From assembly GCA_017440935.1 (NCBI GenBank), contig JAFSAO010000007.1, positions 1 through 55,754 on the forward strand: DNA of 55,754 nucleotides. Reading direction: 5' to 3'. Within the stretch, counting starts at the first letter, position 1. The number at the start of each line of letters is the position of its first letter. The translations under genes and the position numbers were made by a program. The DNA is from Opitutales bacterium. GTDB taxonomy: Bacteria > Verrucomicrobiota > Verrucomicrobiia > Opitutales > UBA953. The notes beneath the pieces were generated by a model, which worked only from the letters and a program-made list of their open reading frames with translations, was not told where the DNA came from and searched no databases. Of the stretch, positions 34,526 to 43,996 are shown piece by piece.

Positions 34526-36268
34526 TTAAATTCCTTTCTCGGGTTTCAAAATGAGCTTCAGCGTAAGCGTCGGGAAATTCGGGCGGGAAACATTTGCCTG
34601 GTCGCTGACTTTTTCCACGAATTCCGATTTTTTGAAAGCATTGAGCACGGCGCGACGGCGACTGTTAAATGCGGAAGCATTGTGTTCGGGCTTCAAGCCG
34701 TCCACCTCCGGAATCAACAGGCGCAATTTGAGTTCGACTTCCGTGCGCACCTTCGGTTTTTGCGCACCGGAATCGTCGTCTTCCGTTACGTCCGGGGCGA
34801 CAACGCTCTTGGAAACACGAAGACCGTCTACCCAAATGTGGCGATGCGAAGAATACGTTTTTTCCCCGTCTTCTCCGATTGCGGGAGCTTGCAGGGAATC
34901 CACACATTTTTGGATATCCGCGAGGAACGCGTTCCATGCGTTGCGAGAAGCGAGCACGCCGTCAAGCGTTTCGACATAAGCCGCCACGGGAACGTTCGAT
35001 TCCGCGAGTTCGGTGAGTTCTGCCTGACGCGCTTCCAGCGTCTTTTTCTCCGCGATCAAAGCCTTGCTTTCGCTTTCCAACGCCTTTTCGGACGCACCCA
35101 AACCGAGGAATGCCGGCCACGGAGCAATCGCCAAGAGTAATGCGGCAGCGACGAAGAACGGTTTTTTCTTGGAAAATGCGATGTCCGACGCAATTTGAGG
35201 CGGAAGCAAATTCACCTGCTTGTGCGAAACATCAAGGAGTTCCGCCGCGTCTCCGATAACTTCCGAAAGCAGGAAGCGAACGGAATCAAAGTATCCGGAA
35301 TCGACACCCGCGCCAACCTGCACGGGAACGGTCGGCTCGAAATACTCCACGGGGATACGTTGCGTTTCCGCCAACGCATCGGAAAGTCCGGGAAGAAGCG
35401 AGCCGCGCCCGGTCAAAAGGATTTTCGTCGGAGCGCCCTTCGGATTCTGGCGCTTCTGATTAACGACTCGGCGCGTGATTTCCTGGCACAAACGACGGCA
35501 AAACGCCTGCGCGTTTTCCCTCATCTTAACGACGTGCGGATCATCTTCCGCAACATCCGTCACTCCGGAAAAATAGTTGACTTTCAAGCGTTCCGCCGCC
35601 GGGAACGGCTTTCCGATAGAATCCGCAATCGACTGCGTAAGGAAGTTCCCGCCGACGGCACAGTTTTGAATGCTGAATCCTTCTTCCGTAACAAACGTAA
35701 GGTTCGTCGTGCGCGCGCCGACATTAACGATGAGCACATTTTCCTGAGCATCGACGTTCAGGAAGCGATACGCCTGGTAATCAAGATTCGTCGACGGTTG
35801 AATAATTTCCGGCGTAATGCCTGCGCGCATCATCTGCGCCGCGAAGCGATTGGCGTTATCGCGCTTTATGGCAAAAAGAACGACCTCCGCTTCAACGCCG
35901 TCCGTCGAAATAATCTGACTGTCCCAAACCAATTCCGACGGCGGGAACGGGAATTTTTCCTGCGCCTCAAATTCGATAATCTGGCGTTGGCGCGACGCTT
36001 CGACCTGCGGCACCTTTACATTTTTCGTCAGGATCAAATGCCCCGGCGCAATAACCGTTGCCGCGCCCTTAATCTTGAGAGACTTGAAAATATTGCTCAG
36101 CGCACCGGAGGCGGCACTCGCCCACGCTTCCTCTTCCGTGTAATCGTAAGAAAGTTCCTCAACGACGAGTTTTTCGAGAACGAGGCTTCCCGCCTTTTCC
36201 GAAAAAACCGAAACGGAAACGTGAGTCGTTCCGCAATTCACCGTAATTTTTTTTGCATTACTGCTCAT
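34526..36268 (-). CDS. PilM-PilN-like fusion, Amuc_1101 family
   Basis: 580 residues. N-terminal part (about 1-365) is a PilM/FtsA-type actin fold: ITVNCGTTHVSVSVF phosphate loop, IVNVGARTTNLTFV second phosphate loop (about 175) and ILLTGRGSLLPGL adenosine motif (about 285). It is followed by one membrane helix (about 385-405) and a coiled coil with a PilN-like C-terminal domain (about 410-580). In type IV pilus systems PilM is cytoplasmic and PilN membrane-bound; here both are in one chain. Central gene of the pilus-like cluster. Confidence 0.82.
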   Translation of the reverse strand: MSSNAKKITVNCGTTHVSVSVFSEKAGSLVLEKLVVEELSYDYTEEEAWASAASGALSNIFKSLKIKGAATVIAPGHLILTKNVKVPQVEASRQRQIIEFEAQEKFPFPPSELVWDSQIISTDGVEAEVVLFAIKRDNANRFAAQMMRAGITPEIIQPSTNLDYQAYRFLNVDAQENVLIVNVGARTTNLTFVTEEGFSIQNCAVGGNFLTQSIADSIGKPFPAAERLKVNYFSGVTDVAEDDPHVVKMRENAQAFCRRLCQEITRRVVNQKRQNPKGAPTKILLTGRGSLLPGLSDALAETQRIPVEYFEPTVPVQVGAGVDSGYFDSVRFLLSEVIGDAAELLDVSHKQVNLLPPQIASDIAFSKKKPFFVAAALLLAIAPWPAFLGLGASEKALESESKALIAEKKTLEARQAELTELAESNVPVAAYVETLDGVLASRNAWNAFLADIQKCVDSLQAPAIGEDGEKTYSSHRHIWVDGLRVSKSVVAPDVTEDDDSGAQKPKVRTEVELKLRLLIPEVDGLKPEHNASAFNSRRRAVLNAFKKSEFVEKVSDQANVSRPNFPTLTLKLILKPEKGI

Positions 36269-36352
36269 CGGCTATTTTTATGTTTTAAAGGTTGAAAAAA
36301 GAAATCCCGCCACGGGAACGCCTCCCGCGCGGGAACGAATATCAAAGATTTT

Positions 36353-37138
36353 TTACTGCTGAATTTCTTCACGAAGAATCGTCGGCGTATCTTTCGGCCA
36401 AACATTGTAGGGAAGATACGTCTGCGGCATCAGAAGCCCCTTCGTGTCCGAAACGGAGGAATCCGCTTCCGAGCTGAACTTTTCGAAATTCGCTTTCGAC
36501 ATATTGCGCGCCCACGGAGCCATACCACCGATGGACTTCGGGAACATCAGCTTTCCGTCCGGCTTATAGAGCGGAACTTCGTTCCCGTCGTAGGTGAACG
36601 AAACCCAATACGCCATCGGCACCGCCGAACCCGACCAGTAGCGCGCCGCTTCTCCGCCGCCGCGCACTTCGCGATCGACGACTTCGCCGGGGATAAAGAA
36701 ACGCACATAGCGGGACGCGCCGCCGATTTTCAATCCGGCAAACGAAACCGTTGCGCGGTAATAGGAAAACTTTGCATTGCTTCCGGCTTCTTCGGAAGCA
36801 GCTTCAAGCGCGGCTTCACGATCTTCCGCAGAACCCGTCGTGCGACCGCCCGTGACGGAGCCGAGAGATTTCGGATAAACCAAGGTCAACGTCATTTTCA
36901 CGTTGTTCAAATACGCATCCTGAACGTAGGTCGGCGCGAACGGCTTCACGCGAAAACGCACTTCCGTCATCGCCCATTTCTGGGTTTGGTCATAATACGG
37001 CATTTTTTCCGTCTTGAAATCGACCTTTTCGACCTCAATCAGCGGAGGTTTTTTGGCATCTTGAGCGAAAACCGCCGGAACAAAGGAAACAACGGCGACA
37101 AGTGCCGCCACCAAGTATTTCTTCAGAGGAATATTCAT
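36353..37138 (-). CDS. Amuc_1102 family pilus-like protein
   Basis: 261 residues with a signal peptide (...VVSFVPAVFAQ, to about 26). The mature part has beta-rich stretches (MTEVRFRVKPFAPTYVQDAYLNNVKMTLTLVYP in outline, given here by residues 58-90) and ends with LPYNVWPKDTPTILREEIQQ. Recognised mainly by its position as first gene of the cluster, as in Akkermansia. Probably a periplasmic component. The 84-base gap to the next gene contains two copies of the dispersed word. Confidence 0.7.
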   Translation of the reverse strand: MNIPLKKYLVAALVAVVSFVPAVFAQDAKKPPLIEVEKVDFKTEKMPYYDQTQKWAMTEVRFRVKPFAPTYVQDAYLNNVKMTLTLVYPKSLGSVTGGRTTGSAEDREAALEAASEEAGSNAKFSYYRATVSFAGLKIGGASRYVRFFIPGEVVDREVRGGGEAARYWSGSAVPMAYWVSFTYDGNEVPLYKPDGKLMFPKSIGGMAPWARNMSKANFEKFSSEADSSVSDTKGLLMPQTYLPYNVWPKDTPTILREEIQQ

Positions 37139-37332
37139 GAGGGGGATTGGGGGGTTATTTGTTAGAAAATAAAGCCGCCCGACGGCGTTTTTTCAATCTT
37201 TTTTTGTTCTAAAACAAGAATTTCAAAACTTTTTAAACCGTTCCCGCACAACGGTGCACGTGAACGCCCGCCAATCCCAACTTTCAACTTTCAATTTTCG
37301 GTTTTCGGTTTTTTAATCGTCCCTTTCTCCTC

Positions 37333-38832
37333 ATGATTACATTCATTGTCGCACTTGTCTGTCTAATTCTGGGCTACGTTTTTTACGGAAAGTTTATCGC
37401 CGACCTTTTCGGCGTCGATCCCGACCGGGAAACACCCGTCCAACGTCTTTGCGACGGCGTGGACTACATCGAAATCAAGCCGTGGCGCACGTTCATGATT
37501 CAACTCTTGAACATCGCCGGACTCGGCCCGATTTTCGGGGCTGTCCTCGGTGCTGCCTACGGACCGGTCGCCTACGTTTGGATTGTCCTCGGCTGTATTT
37601 TCATGGGCGCCGCTCACGATTTTTTCTCCGGAGCCATTTCCATGCGCTTTGACGGTTGTAGCCTGCCCGACCTCATCGGAAAATTTCTCGGCAAAGGGAT
37701 GCAGCGATTTCTGATTCTGTTTTCCGGAATCATGCTCCTCGCCGTCGGAGTCGCTTTTGTCAACGGGCCCGCCGGATTGCTCGCAACACAGTCCGCATCG
37801 CTTCTTGACGGAGTTCCCGCAGAAAACCTGATTTCCTCCGCCGGAATTACGCTCCCCTTCGCGGGAACGCTCGGCTGGATTCCCTTTTGGACGGGAATCA
37901 TCATCGGTTACTATGTACTCGCCGTCCTGCTTCCCATCGACAAAATCATCGGAAGCATCTACCCGATTTTCAGCGTTGCGCTTATTTTCATGGCTGTCGG
38001 TGTCGCCGGAGCCATGCTTTGGCAAAGTTTCGCGGGAACGCTCTCCATGCCGGAGCTCACGTTGTCGGCATTAAAAAACTTCCACGCCAATCCCGACCTC
38101 AATCCGCTTTTCCCGACGCTTTTCATCGTCATTTCCTGCGGAGCGATTTCCGGCTTCCACGCGACTCAATCCCCGATGATGGCGCGTTGCCTTAAAAGCG
38201 AAAAACACGCGCGTCCCGTTTTCTACGGCGCAATGATTGCCGAAGGTGTCATTGCGCTGATTTGGGCAAGCGCGGCGATTGCCTATTGCGGCGGGGCTGA
38301 CGCACTAAACGCGTCCGGCAAACCGCCCGCCGTCCTCGTCAATGAAATATGCACGGCATGGCTCGGCACCGTCGGCGCCGTTGCCGCGATTCTCGGAGTT
38401 ATCGTTTGTCCGATTACCTCCGGCGACACTGCCCTGCGTAGCGTGCGCCTCATCGCGGCAGACGCGCTCAAAATTTCTCAAAAGCCGATGCGTAACCGTT
38501 TTTGGGTTTCAATCCCGATTTTCGCCGTCGCCCTACTCCTCAGCCAAATCAAGTTTGAAATCATCTGGCGCTACGTCGGGCTCGCCAACCAGCTTCTTGC
38601 GGCGATCACACTTTGGGCGTGTGCCATATGGCTCGCACGGGAACGCAAACCGCACTGGTATCTCAGCGTTCCCGCGGCGTTTCTCACAAGCGTTTGCGCC
38701 GCGTATTTTCTGAATGCCCCGCACGGAGTCGGCGGACTTGCGCTCCCGTATACGCCCTCGTGGATTGCGGGAGTCATTGTCGGCATTGTTTTTCTCGCCG
38801 TTTTCGCGGAGAAAAACCGTGCCCGTGAATGA
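37333..38832 (+). CDS. cstA: CstA family carbon starvation / peptide transporter
   Basis: 499 residues, the shorter CstA form. Many hydrophobic segments throughout. N-terminal YVFYGKFIADLFGVDPDRETPV and GIEPW-like IEIKPW, then GPIFGAVLGAAYGPVAYVWIVLGCIFMGAAHDF (signature, about 60-95), HATQSPMMARCLKSE (about 275) and GDTALRSVRLIAAD (about 360). Homologues take up peptides or pyruvate under carbon limitation; the substrate here is inferred only from family. Preceded by a low-complexity CTTTCAA-type spacer. Confidence 0.92.
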   Translation: MITFIVALVCLILGYVFYGKFIADLFGVDPDRETPVQRLCDGVDYIEIKPWRTFMIQLLNIAGLGPIFGAVLGAAYGPVAYVWIVLGCIFMGAAHDFFSGAISMRFDGCSLPDLIGKFLGKGMQRFLILFSGIMLLAVGVAFVNGPAGLLATQSASLLDGVPAENLISSAGITLPFAGTLGWIPFWTGIIIGYYVLAVLLPIDKIIGSIYPIFSVALIFMAVGVAGAMLWQSFAGTLSMPELTLSALKNFHANPDLNPLFPTLFIVISCGAISGFHATQSPMMARCLKSEKHARPVFYGAMIAEGVIALIWASAAIAYCGGADALNASGKPPAVLVNEICTAWLGTVGAVAAILGVIVCPITSGDTALRSVRLIAADALKISQKPMRNRFWVSIPIFAVALLLSQIKFEIIWRYVGLANQLLAAITLWACAIWLARERKPHWYLSVPAAFLTSVCAAYFLNAPHGVGGLALPYTPSWIAGVIVGIVFLAVFAEKNRARE

Positions 38833-38918
38833 AATCTTCTCCGCAAAACAAAAAAAATATTTTTTCCGCTTGCCTTCGATTCAAAAACGCGATTCACTGA
38901 ATCTCACATTTTTCCATT

Positions 38919-39003
38919 GCTCAGGTGGTGAAATTGGTAGACACGTATGCTTGAGGTGCATATGCCGAGAGGCTTAGGGGTTCGAGTCCCCTCTTGAGCA
39001 CCA
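38919..39003 (+). tRNA. tRNA-Leu (anticodon GAG)
   Basis: Acceptor GCTCAGG pairs with CTTGAGC; anticodon loop TTGAGGT gives GAG between stem halves TATGC and GCATA; a long type II variable arm (class of Leu); T-arm GGGGTTCGAGTCCCC; discriminator A and genome-encoded CCA. 85 bases. Confidence 0.95.
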
Positions 39004-39010
39004 TTTTCAA

Positions 39011-39045
39011 AAGCCCGCGAATTTAAAAATTCGCGGGCTTTTCCG
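39011..39045 (+). terminator. Terminator of tRNA-Leu
   Basis: AAGCCCGCGAATTT (39011-39024) pairs with AAATTCGCGGGCTT (39027-39040); TTTTCC follows. Confidence 0.8.
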
Positions 39046-39050
39046 TATAA

Positions 39051-39094
39051 AACGCGCTTAGGGACTCGAACCCCTAAGCGCGTTTTCTTTTTCT
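39051..39094. terminator. Hairpin containing an inverted tRNA-Leu T-arm fragment
   Basis: Long stem AACGCGCTTAGGG / CCCTAAGCGCGTT near the end of the PEP-CTERM gene. Read on the minus strand it contains GCTTAGGGGTTCGAGTCCC, 19 bases identical to the variable/T-arm of the tRNA-Leu 70 bases away. It is flanked by T-rich and A-rich runs, so it also serves as a terminator for the minus-strand gene. Confidence 0.65.
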
Positions 39095-39099
39095 TTCGA

Positions 39100-39888
39100 C
39101 TACTTCCCTTTGCGGCGCATCCGGCGGGACGACGCAAGCGTGAGAGCAAACGTTCCCGCGAGCAAGCCGAATGCAGACGGTTCGGGCAAGCGCGGCTCGG
39201 GTTCCGGCGAATATTTCACGTATTTTTGCACCGCAACCCAACTCGCAAGCATTGCAGATTCTGCCGCCTCAACCTTACTACTGTAATTTATGCCGTACAT
39301 TTGAAAACCGATAAGCGACATCGCCGCATCGTTGGCAGACTTAACAGTATAATCGTAAGTCTTATTCAGCTCCTGGATGTACACCGAAATCTTGTCGGGA
39401 CCGGCAGACGACGTTTCCAATGTGATTTCGTAAGTGTAATTCCCGCTTGTTTGCCACGCGGAATCCAGCACCGTCATTTCGGGAATCTTCGTATACATCA
39501 CGTCTGAGAACGTGTATGGCGTATTTGTTTCCGTCGAAAAGAATCCGCCTTGAATCTCCCCGACGCATAAGCGATTTTCGCGAGACTTCCCCACGACGAG
39601 CGAATAATCTTTTCCGGAAAACGCGAACATCACGTTGGAAATATTCGCCTGATTTGACGAACCTCCGTAACGAATTCCGTAACCGATAACGTATTTCGCA
39701 TCTTCGCCAAAATTAATGGCGTAATTTGTTTTGGTTTCACCGGAAAAACCATCCAACCCTTTCGTCATCGCCGCCCCCGAGTAAAGGAACTTCTGCAAAC
39801 TTCCGGATTTTACCCAAATAGCCTCCGCCTGAACGTTCCCGGCGAATGCCAGAAATAGAGAAGCCCCGATCAGTATTTTATTTTTCAT
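39100..39888 (-). CDS. Secreted PEP-CTERM protein, unknown function
   Basis: 262 residues. Signal peptide to about residue 21 (...FAGNVQA). The body is beta-rich with many Tyr and Ser. The C-terminus is a PEP-CTERM sorting signal: PEPSAFGLLAG, a hydrophobic helix, and the basic RRMRRK tail (about 236-262), processed by exosortase in bacteria that make exopolysaccharide. The ribosome-binding site AAGGA is nine bases before the ATG. Exosortase itself is not in the window. Confidence 0.82.
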   Translation of the reverse strand: MKNKILIGASLFLAFAGNVQAEAIWVKSGSLQKFLYSGAAMTKGLDGFSGETKTNYAINFGEDAKYVIGYGIRYGGSSNQANISNVMFAFSGKDYSLVVGKSRENRLCVGEIQGGFFSTETNTPYTFSDVMYTKIPEMTVLDSAWQTSGNYTYEITLETSSAGPDKISVYIQELNKTYDYTVKSANDAAMSLIGFQMYGINYSSKVEAAESAMLASWVAVQKYVKYSPEPEPRLPEPSAFGLLAGTFALTLASSRRMRRKGK

Positions 39889-40027
39889 TACTTTTCCTTT
39901 CTGTTTTTAGTGAATTAAGAGAACTCTCGCCGCGGAACACCCCCTTCCGACGGCGCAGTCAAAATAACCGGAACGATGCGTTCCGCAAGCAAAAACATAC
40001 AAAATCGGTAGTATTTATTTCTCAAAA

Positions 40028-40052
40028 AAAAGGAACGAGAAATTCTCGCTCC
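40028..40052 (-). terminator. Terminator of the GH20 gene
   Basis: On the minus strand GGAGCGAGAA pairs with TTCTCGTTCC, then T7. Confidence 0.75.
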
Positions 40053-40095
40053 TAATTCCGGAAACACTCGGAGCATTCCGCTCCTTTTTTTCCCG

Positions 40096-42057
40096 TCAGT
40101 CTTTCTTTTTATCCGGCGACCAAATCAAACCGTCAACGGGAGCGTCGCCCTTCGGCGAAACGAGCGCAAACGTAAACATCCATTTCGTGAGGCGCGCCTG
40201 TTGAGTCGCATTTTGATGCAAACCACCAATCGGGAGCTTCACCAAAACCTTGTTCCAACCTTGTTTGAGTTGCACGGGAATCGGCGGACGCACTTCAAAG
40301 TTTTCGTTCGTCAACGGGGTTTCCTGATTTCTCGCCTTGTGCGAGCTTTCCCATTTCGGCGGGAGAATCTCCTTGTCGTTCAACCAAAAACGCGTGTTGT
40401 GAGCATCCCACTTGCCCTGCGGCGGTGGCAAATCCGGCTCGGACGGACTGATTTTGTGTCCCTGTGCCCAAACGCCGACCTTTTGCGCCTTCGGAGACCA
40501 GACCCACGAATACGCATAAACCGTGGAATTAGCACGCGGATTTTTGAAAAATGCGGAAACGGTACCGAGTCCGCCCGGCCCCCAAACGTGGCGCAAATAA
40601 ATACCCGCACCGCGAGCTTCGCGCGTGCCGATTTTTTTGCCTTCAAATTCGTATTCGCTTTTCAGTTCTTTTTCCGGCGGGAACGCTTTGTCGAGCTTGC
40701 CGTCATTCGGGAAAAAATCCGTAATGCGCCAAACCATATCGGCTTGCGGCACCCACGGCATCTTTGCGCCGAGTTCTTTTTTCACGGGAAGCATACGACG
40801 CTCAAAATCCTTGAGTTGCGCAAGTTTTTCGCCTTCAAGCGGAATCACCGTTCCCGTGTTGTGAAAATACTCCGTGCGCCCGCCGTGCCACGCGCTTTCG
40901 GCGAAAGCGAGAATCGACGGATAAAACGAGTTGTGCGCGAGAATTGCGTCCGTCCCGACAATGTAGCGGTCGCACCAAATCGCGGCGATCCCACCGGCGA
41001 TTGTGTCGTTCGCTTGCGTCGTTTCCGCGAAATTCGAGAAAAACACAGCGACGGGATCGGCAAACGAATCGAAGTGATTGAAATAATGCAAACGGCTGTC
41101 GAGCGACGGCGTTCCCGCAAGCGGACGTCCGCGCCCGCTCCACATTTGCACGAGATCAATTTCACCCGGTTTGTAGTTTGCGCCGGGATTCCATGTGGCA
41201 ACTTTTTTCCCGCGCTCCCGCACAAACGCCACCATTTCGGGAACGAACTTCGGATTCGTAATGCGCACTTCGTCCGTTCCGATGTGAAAATACGGAACCG
41301 TTTTTGAAGAAAATCCTTCGCGAATCAATTCATCGACGAGTTTTTTCAGAATCGCCGTGCCTTTTTCGCTCTGCATACTGCATTTAAATGTGCGCTCGAA
41401 CGCCGCGCTGTGTCCGGGCATATCGACTTCGGGAATGAGCATTACGCCCCGGGCATCGCAGTAATCTACGAGTTCGCGAATTTCCTTAAATGTGTAAAAT
41501 TTCCCGTGGTCACGCGTGTAATTTTTTTTGTCATTAAGTTCCGGATACACGCGACTCTCCGTGCGCCAACCCTGATTTTCCGTAAGGTGCCAGTGAAAAA
41601 TGTTGATTTTATACTCGGCGCAAAAATCGATGATTCCTTTCAAGTCCGAAAGCGGAATGTAGCTGCGCCCGCAATCCATCATAAATCCGCGCATCGGGAA
41701 CGCCGGCCAATCAAGAATTTTGCACACGGGAACACCCTTGTCTCCCGCGTTTTTAATCAGCTGCGCAAGTGTCTTGTGCGCATTGGATTTACCGGCATCA
41801 CCGACAACTTTGATTTTCACGCCGCTTTTGGAAACGGTCATCGCGTAGGCTTCGTTCTGTGCGTGTGCGGGAACGCCTTCGAGCGATTTTACGCGTGTCA
41901 CGGAAACGCGTTTGTCCAAGCCTGCCACGGGAACAAAAGATTTTTTCTCTTCATATTTTTGCGGAAGCGGAATCACTTCGCACGCCGCAAACGCGGAAAA
42001 CGCCGCGACACAGAGAAAACTCAAAACAGAAAGGCAACAACGGATTTTATGAAGCAT
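40096..42057 (-). CDS. Family 20 beta-N-acetylhexosaminidase, secreted
   Basis: 653 residues from the ATG before LHKIRCCL; a 14-codon upstream frame lacks a signal-like start. Signal peptide to about residue 26. Small N-terminal GH20b-like domain, then a TIM barrel with FHWHLTENQGWR (about 153), IPEVDMPGH (about 210), and the catalytic Asp-Glu pair in FHIGTDEV (about 262-263), the substrate-assisted GH20 motif. A C-terminal sandwich follows. It would release terminal GlcNAc or GalNAc from host or dietary glycans. Pairs logically with the sulfatase for mucin or glycosaminoglycan use; this is inference. Confidence 0.93.
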   Translation of the reverse strand: MLHKIRCCLSVLSFLCVAAFSAFAACEVIPLPQKYEEKKSFVPVAGLDKRVSVTRVKSLEGVPAHAQNEAYAMTVSKSGVKIKVVGDAGKSNAHKTLAQLIKNAGDKGVPVCKILDWPAFPMRGFMMDCGRSYIPLSDLKGIIDFCAEYKINIFHWHLTENQGWRTESRVYPELNDKKNYTRDHGKFYTFKEIRELVDYCDARGVMLIPEVDMPGHSAAFERTFKCSMQSEKGTAILKKLVDELIREGFSSKTVPYFHIGTDEVRITNPKFVPEMVAFVRERGKKVATWNPGANYKPGEIDLVQMWSGRGRPLAGTPSLDSRLHYFNHFDSFADPVAVFFSNFAETTQANDTIAGGIAAIWCDRYIVGTDAILAHNSFYPSILAFAESAWHGGRTEYFHNTGTVIPLEGEKLAQLKDFERRMLPVKKELGAKMPWVPQADMVWRITDFFPNDGKLDKAFPPEKELKSEYEFEGKKIGTREARGAGIYLRHVWGPGGLGTVSAFFKNPRANSTVYAYSWVWSPKAQKVGVWAQGHKISPSEPDLPPPQGKWDAHNTRFWLNDKEILPPKWESSHKARNQETPLTNENFEVRPPIPVQLKQGWNKVLVKLPIGGLHQNATQQARLTKWMFTFALVSPKGDAPVDGLIWSPDKKKD

Positions 42058-42142
42058 GAGAACATTCTGACTCTCCGCATTTCCGTCTTCAACCTTCAAC
42101 TTGCCAACTCTCCTCCCTTATCTTCCCTTTTCCACTAAAAAA

Positions 42143-42176
42143 GGCTCGGCTCCCGCGAATATGCGAAAACCGAGCC
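42143..42176 (-). terminator. Terminator of the Cys-rich lipoprotein
   Basis: GGCTCGG (42143-42149) pairs with CCGAGCC (42170-42176); T6 follows on the minus strand. Confidence 0.7.
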
Positions 42177-42209
42177 CGAACACACACGTTCGTGTTCTTG
42201 TGTTTTTTC

Positions 42210-42449
42210 TTACTTTGCAGGCGGATTTGCAGGAGGCGTATCGGGGACAACCTCCAGCAAGGCATCTTCTTCGGTGATAACGACGCCGTTGTTCGCGTTG
42301 TTACCGTTGTTTTGCTGACACTGGCAACTTTGACAGGTTTTGTGTTTGCCTTTTTGATGGTGCTTCTTTTCGCAGCAATCACAGCCGGCGACCAAAAGCA
42401 GTGCGAAAAGCGCCGCACAAACCGAAACAATAAACGATTTCTTTTTCAT
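42210..42449 (-). CDS. Small Cys- and Asn-rich predicted lipoprotein
   Basis: 79 residues from the ATG before KKKSFIV; a TTG three codons upstream is less likely. Lipobox LLVAGCDCC gives a lipidated Cys near residue 22. The mature part has many Cys, His and Lys (CDCCEKKHHQKGKHKTCQSC), which might bind metal, then a NNGNNANN stretch and an acidic/Pro-rich end. No family recognised. Confidence 0.65.
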   Translation of the reverse strand: MKKKSFIVSVCAALFALLLVAGCDCCEKKHHQKGKHKTCQSCQCQQNNGNNANNGVVITEEDALLEVVPDTPPANPPAK

Positions 42450-42524
42450 AGGGATCAACGATTTAACGAATGCGGCGGAATGCCGATTCTGTAGTTCAAG
42501 CGCACGCTTTTTGCGTTTTTGTCT

Positions 42525-42566
42525 AAAAAAAAGAAAACGTTCCCGCGAAACAAATCACGGGAACGC
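42525..42566 (-). terminator. Terminator of hom from an inverted pair of the dispersed word
   Basis: Eleven-base stem, arms 42537-42547 and 42556-42566 with G-U pairs, then a T-rich run on the minus strand. Confidence 0.8.
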
Positions 42567-42608
42567 ATTGCGACAGGCGTTAAGCCTTACCTTTAATTTT
42601 TCAAAAAA

Positions 42609-43940
42609 TTACTCGCGCGTCGGCTCGTAAATACGAAGCAAAAGCGGCGCAGTAAGAATCTGCGGGAGCGTCTTGAGTTCTTCGATGACGCGCTCCATGA
42701 CAGCTTCCGAAGTCGGATAAGTCGCAAGCGTAATCGTGCCGCGACGTTCGCCCGGATGCTCGTAAGTAACGACGCGGGCGACGGAAACGCCGTGTTTGGC
42801 GAGCACGGAGTAAAACCCGACGAGCGTTCCCGGTTCGTCCAAAATCGAAATACGCAGGTAAAACTTCGAGCGAATTTCGTCCATCGTCGCCATGCGAGCG
42901 GTTTCGCCGAGACGGTAACACGCATCGATGTCGCTCGGAGTAAGGAATTTGTGCGCATCGTCGCGAATACCGATCATGGCATCCACGATGTCGCTGATAA
43001 CAGCGGAAGACGTGGCATCCTGCCCGGCGCCGCGCCCGATGAGAATCGTCGTTCCCGCGACATCGCCGGAAAGTTTAATCGCGTTGTAAACGCCGTCCAC
43101 GCGCGCGAGTGTTTTGTCGAGCGGAATGAGCGCGGGATAAACGCCGAGCGAAAGAGCGCCGGTTTTAAAATTGCGGCGAATCATGCCGAGCAGTTTGATG
43201 CGATAACCGAAATCGCGCGCGCGGTGCATATCTTCGAGCGTGACGTTGCGGATGCCTTCGACGAGGGCATCGCGCTCGGAAACCCACTTCCCGTGAGCAA
43301 GAAATGCGAGGATAACAGCTTTATGGAACGCGTCCCAGCCGTCGAGGTCCAAGCGGTCGTCCGCTTCGACGTAGCCAAGTTTTTTCGCGTCCTGCAAAAT
43401 TTCCTCGTAAGACTTTCCTTCCGCTTCCATGCGGGAGAGAATGTAATTGCAAGTGCCGTTGATAATTCCCGCGATGGATTCAAAGCGGTTGGCGACCAAG
43501 CCTTCGCGGAGCGTTTTAATAATCGGAATCCCGCCGGCGACGGAAGCCTCAAAGTAGTAATGCCCGCCGAAAGTTTTAACGGCTTCAAAAACTTCGCGCC
43601 CGAATTCGTAAATCAGCGCCTTGTTTGCGGAAACAACGACTTTCCCGAGTTTGAGTGCCGCAAGCGTGTAATCTTTCGCCTTCGTCGTGCCGCCCATGAG
43701 TTCGCAAACGACATTCACGTTCGGGTCGTTCACAACTTCCATCGGATCCGCCGTCAGCACGTCTGCGGGAACGCTCACGCCGCGTTCCCGTGTCAAATCG
43801 CGCACGGCAACGCGCGGGAACGTGATTTCCAAGCCAAGCCGCGCTTCCAACTCTTCGCGCTGTGCCTGCAAATGCTTCCAAACGCCCTGACCGACTGTTC
43901 CGAAGCCGATAAAACCGATACCGATTTTTGTTTTACTCAT
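42609..43940 (-). CDS. hom: Homoserine dehydrogenase
   Basis: 443 residues. NAD(P)-dependent reduction of aspartate semialdehyde to homoserine for Met and Thr synthesis. Rossmann GFGTVGQGVW (about 12-21), VVSANKALI (about 103), the family signature GIINGTCNYILSRME (about 158-172), catalytic Asp/Lys in GYVEADDRLDLDGWDAFHKAVILA (about 190-213), and a C-terminal ACT domain (about 355-430) for allosteric control. Full length. Next to plsY on the same strand, 56 bases apart. Confidence 0.96.
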   Translation of the reverse strand: MSKTKIGIGFIGFGTVGQGVWKHLQAQREELEARLGLEITFPRVAVRDLTRERGVSVPADVLTADPMEVVNDPNVNVVCELMGGTTKAKDYTLAALKLGKVVVSANKALIYEFGREVFEAVKTFGGHYYFEASVAGGIPIIKTLREGLVANRFESIAGIINGTCNYILSRMEAEGKSYEEILQDAKKLGYVEADDRLDLDGWDAFHKAVILAFLAHGKWVSERDALVEGIRNVTLEDMHRARDFGYRIKLLGMIRRNFKTGALSLGVYPALIPLDKTLARVDGVYNAIKLSGDVAGTTILIGRGAGQDATSSAVISDIVDAMIGIRDDAHKFLTPSDIDACYRLGETARMATMDEIRSKFYLRISILDEPGTLVGFYSVLAKHGVSVARVVTYEHPGERRGTITLATYPTSEAVMERVIEELKTLPQILTAPLLLRIYEPTRE

Positions 43941-43996
43941 CTGAAAAAATAGTTTTGTCGTTAATTTTTAATTACGCTCTCCCGCTGAAACGGAAT

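Noticed and set aside
31008..36295. Open frames of 360-400 codons opposite the pilus-like cluster
   Set aside because: Shadows of the secretin and PilM-like genes; no domain or start signal.
39051..39094. A second tRNA gene
   Set aside because: Only the T-arm and part of the variable arm are present; no acceptor or anticodon stem.
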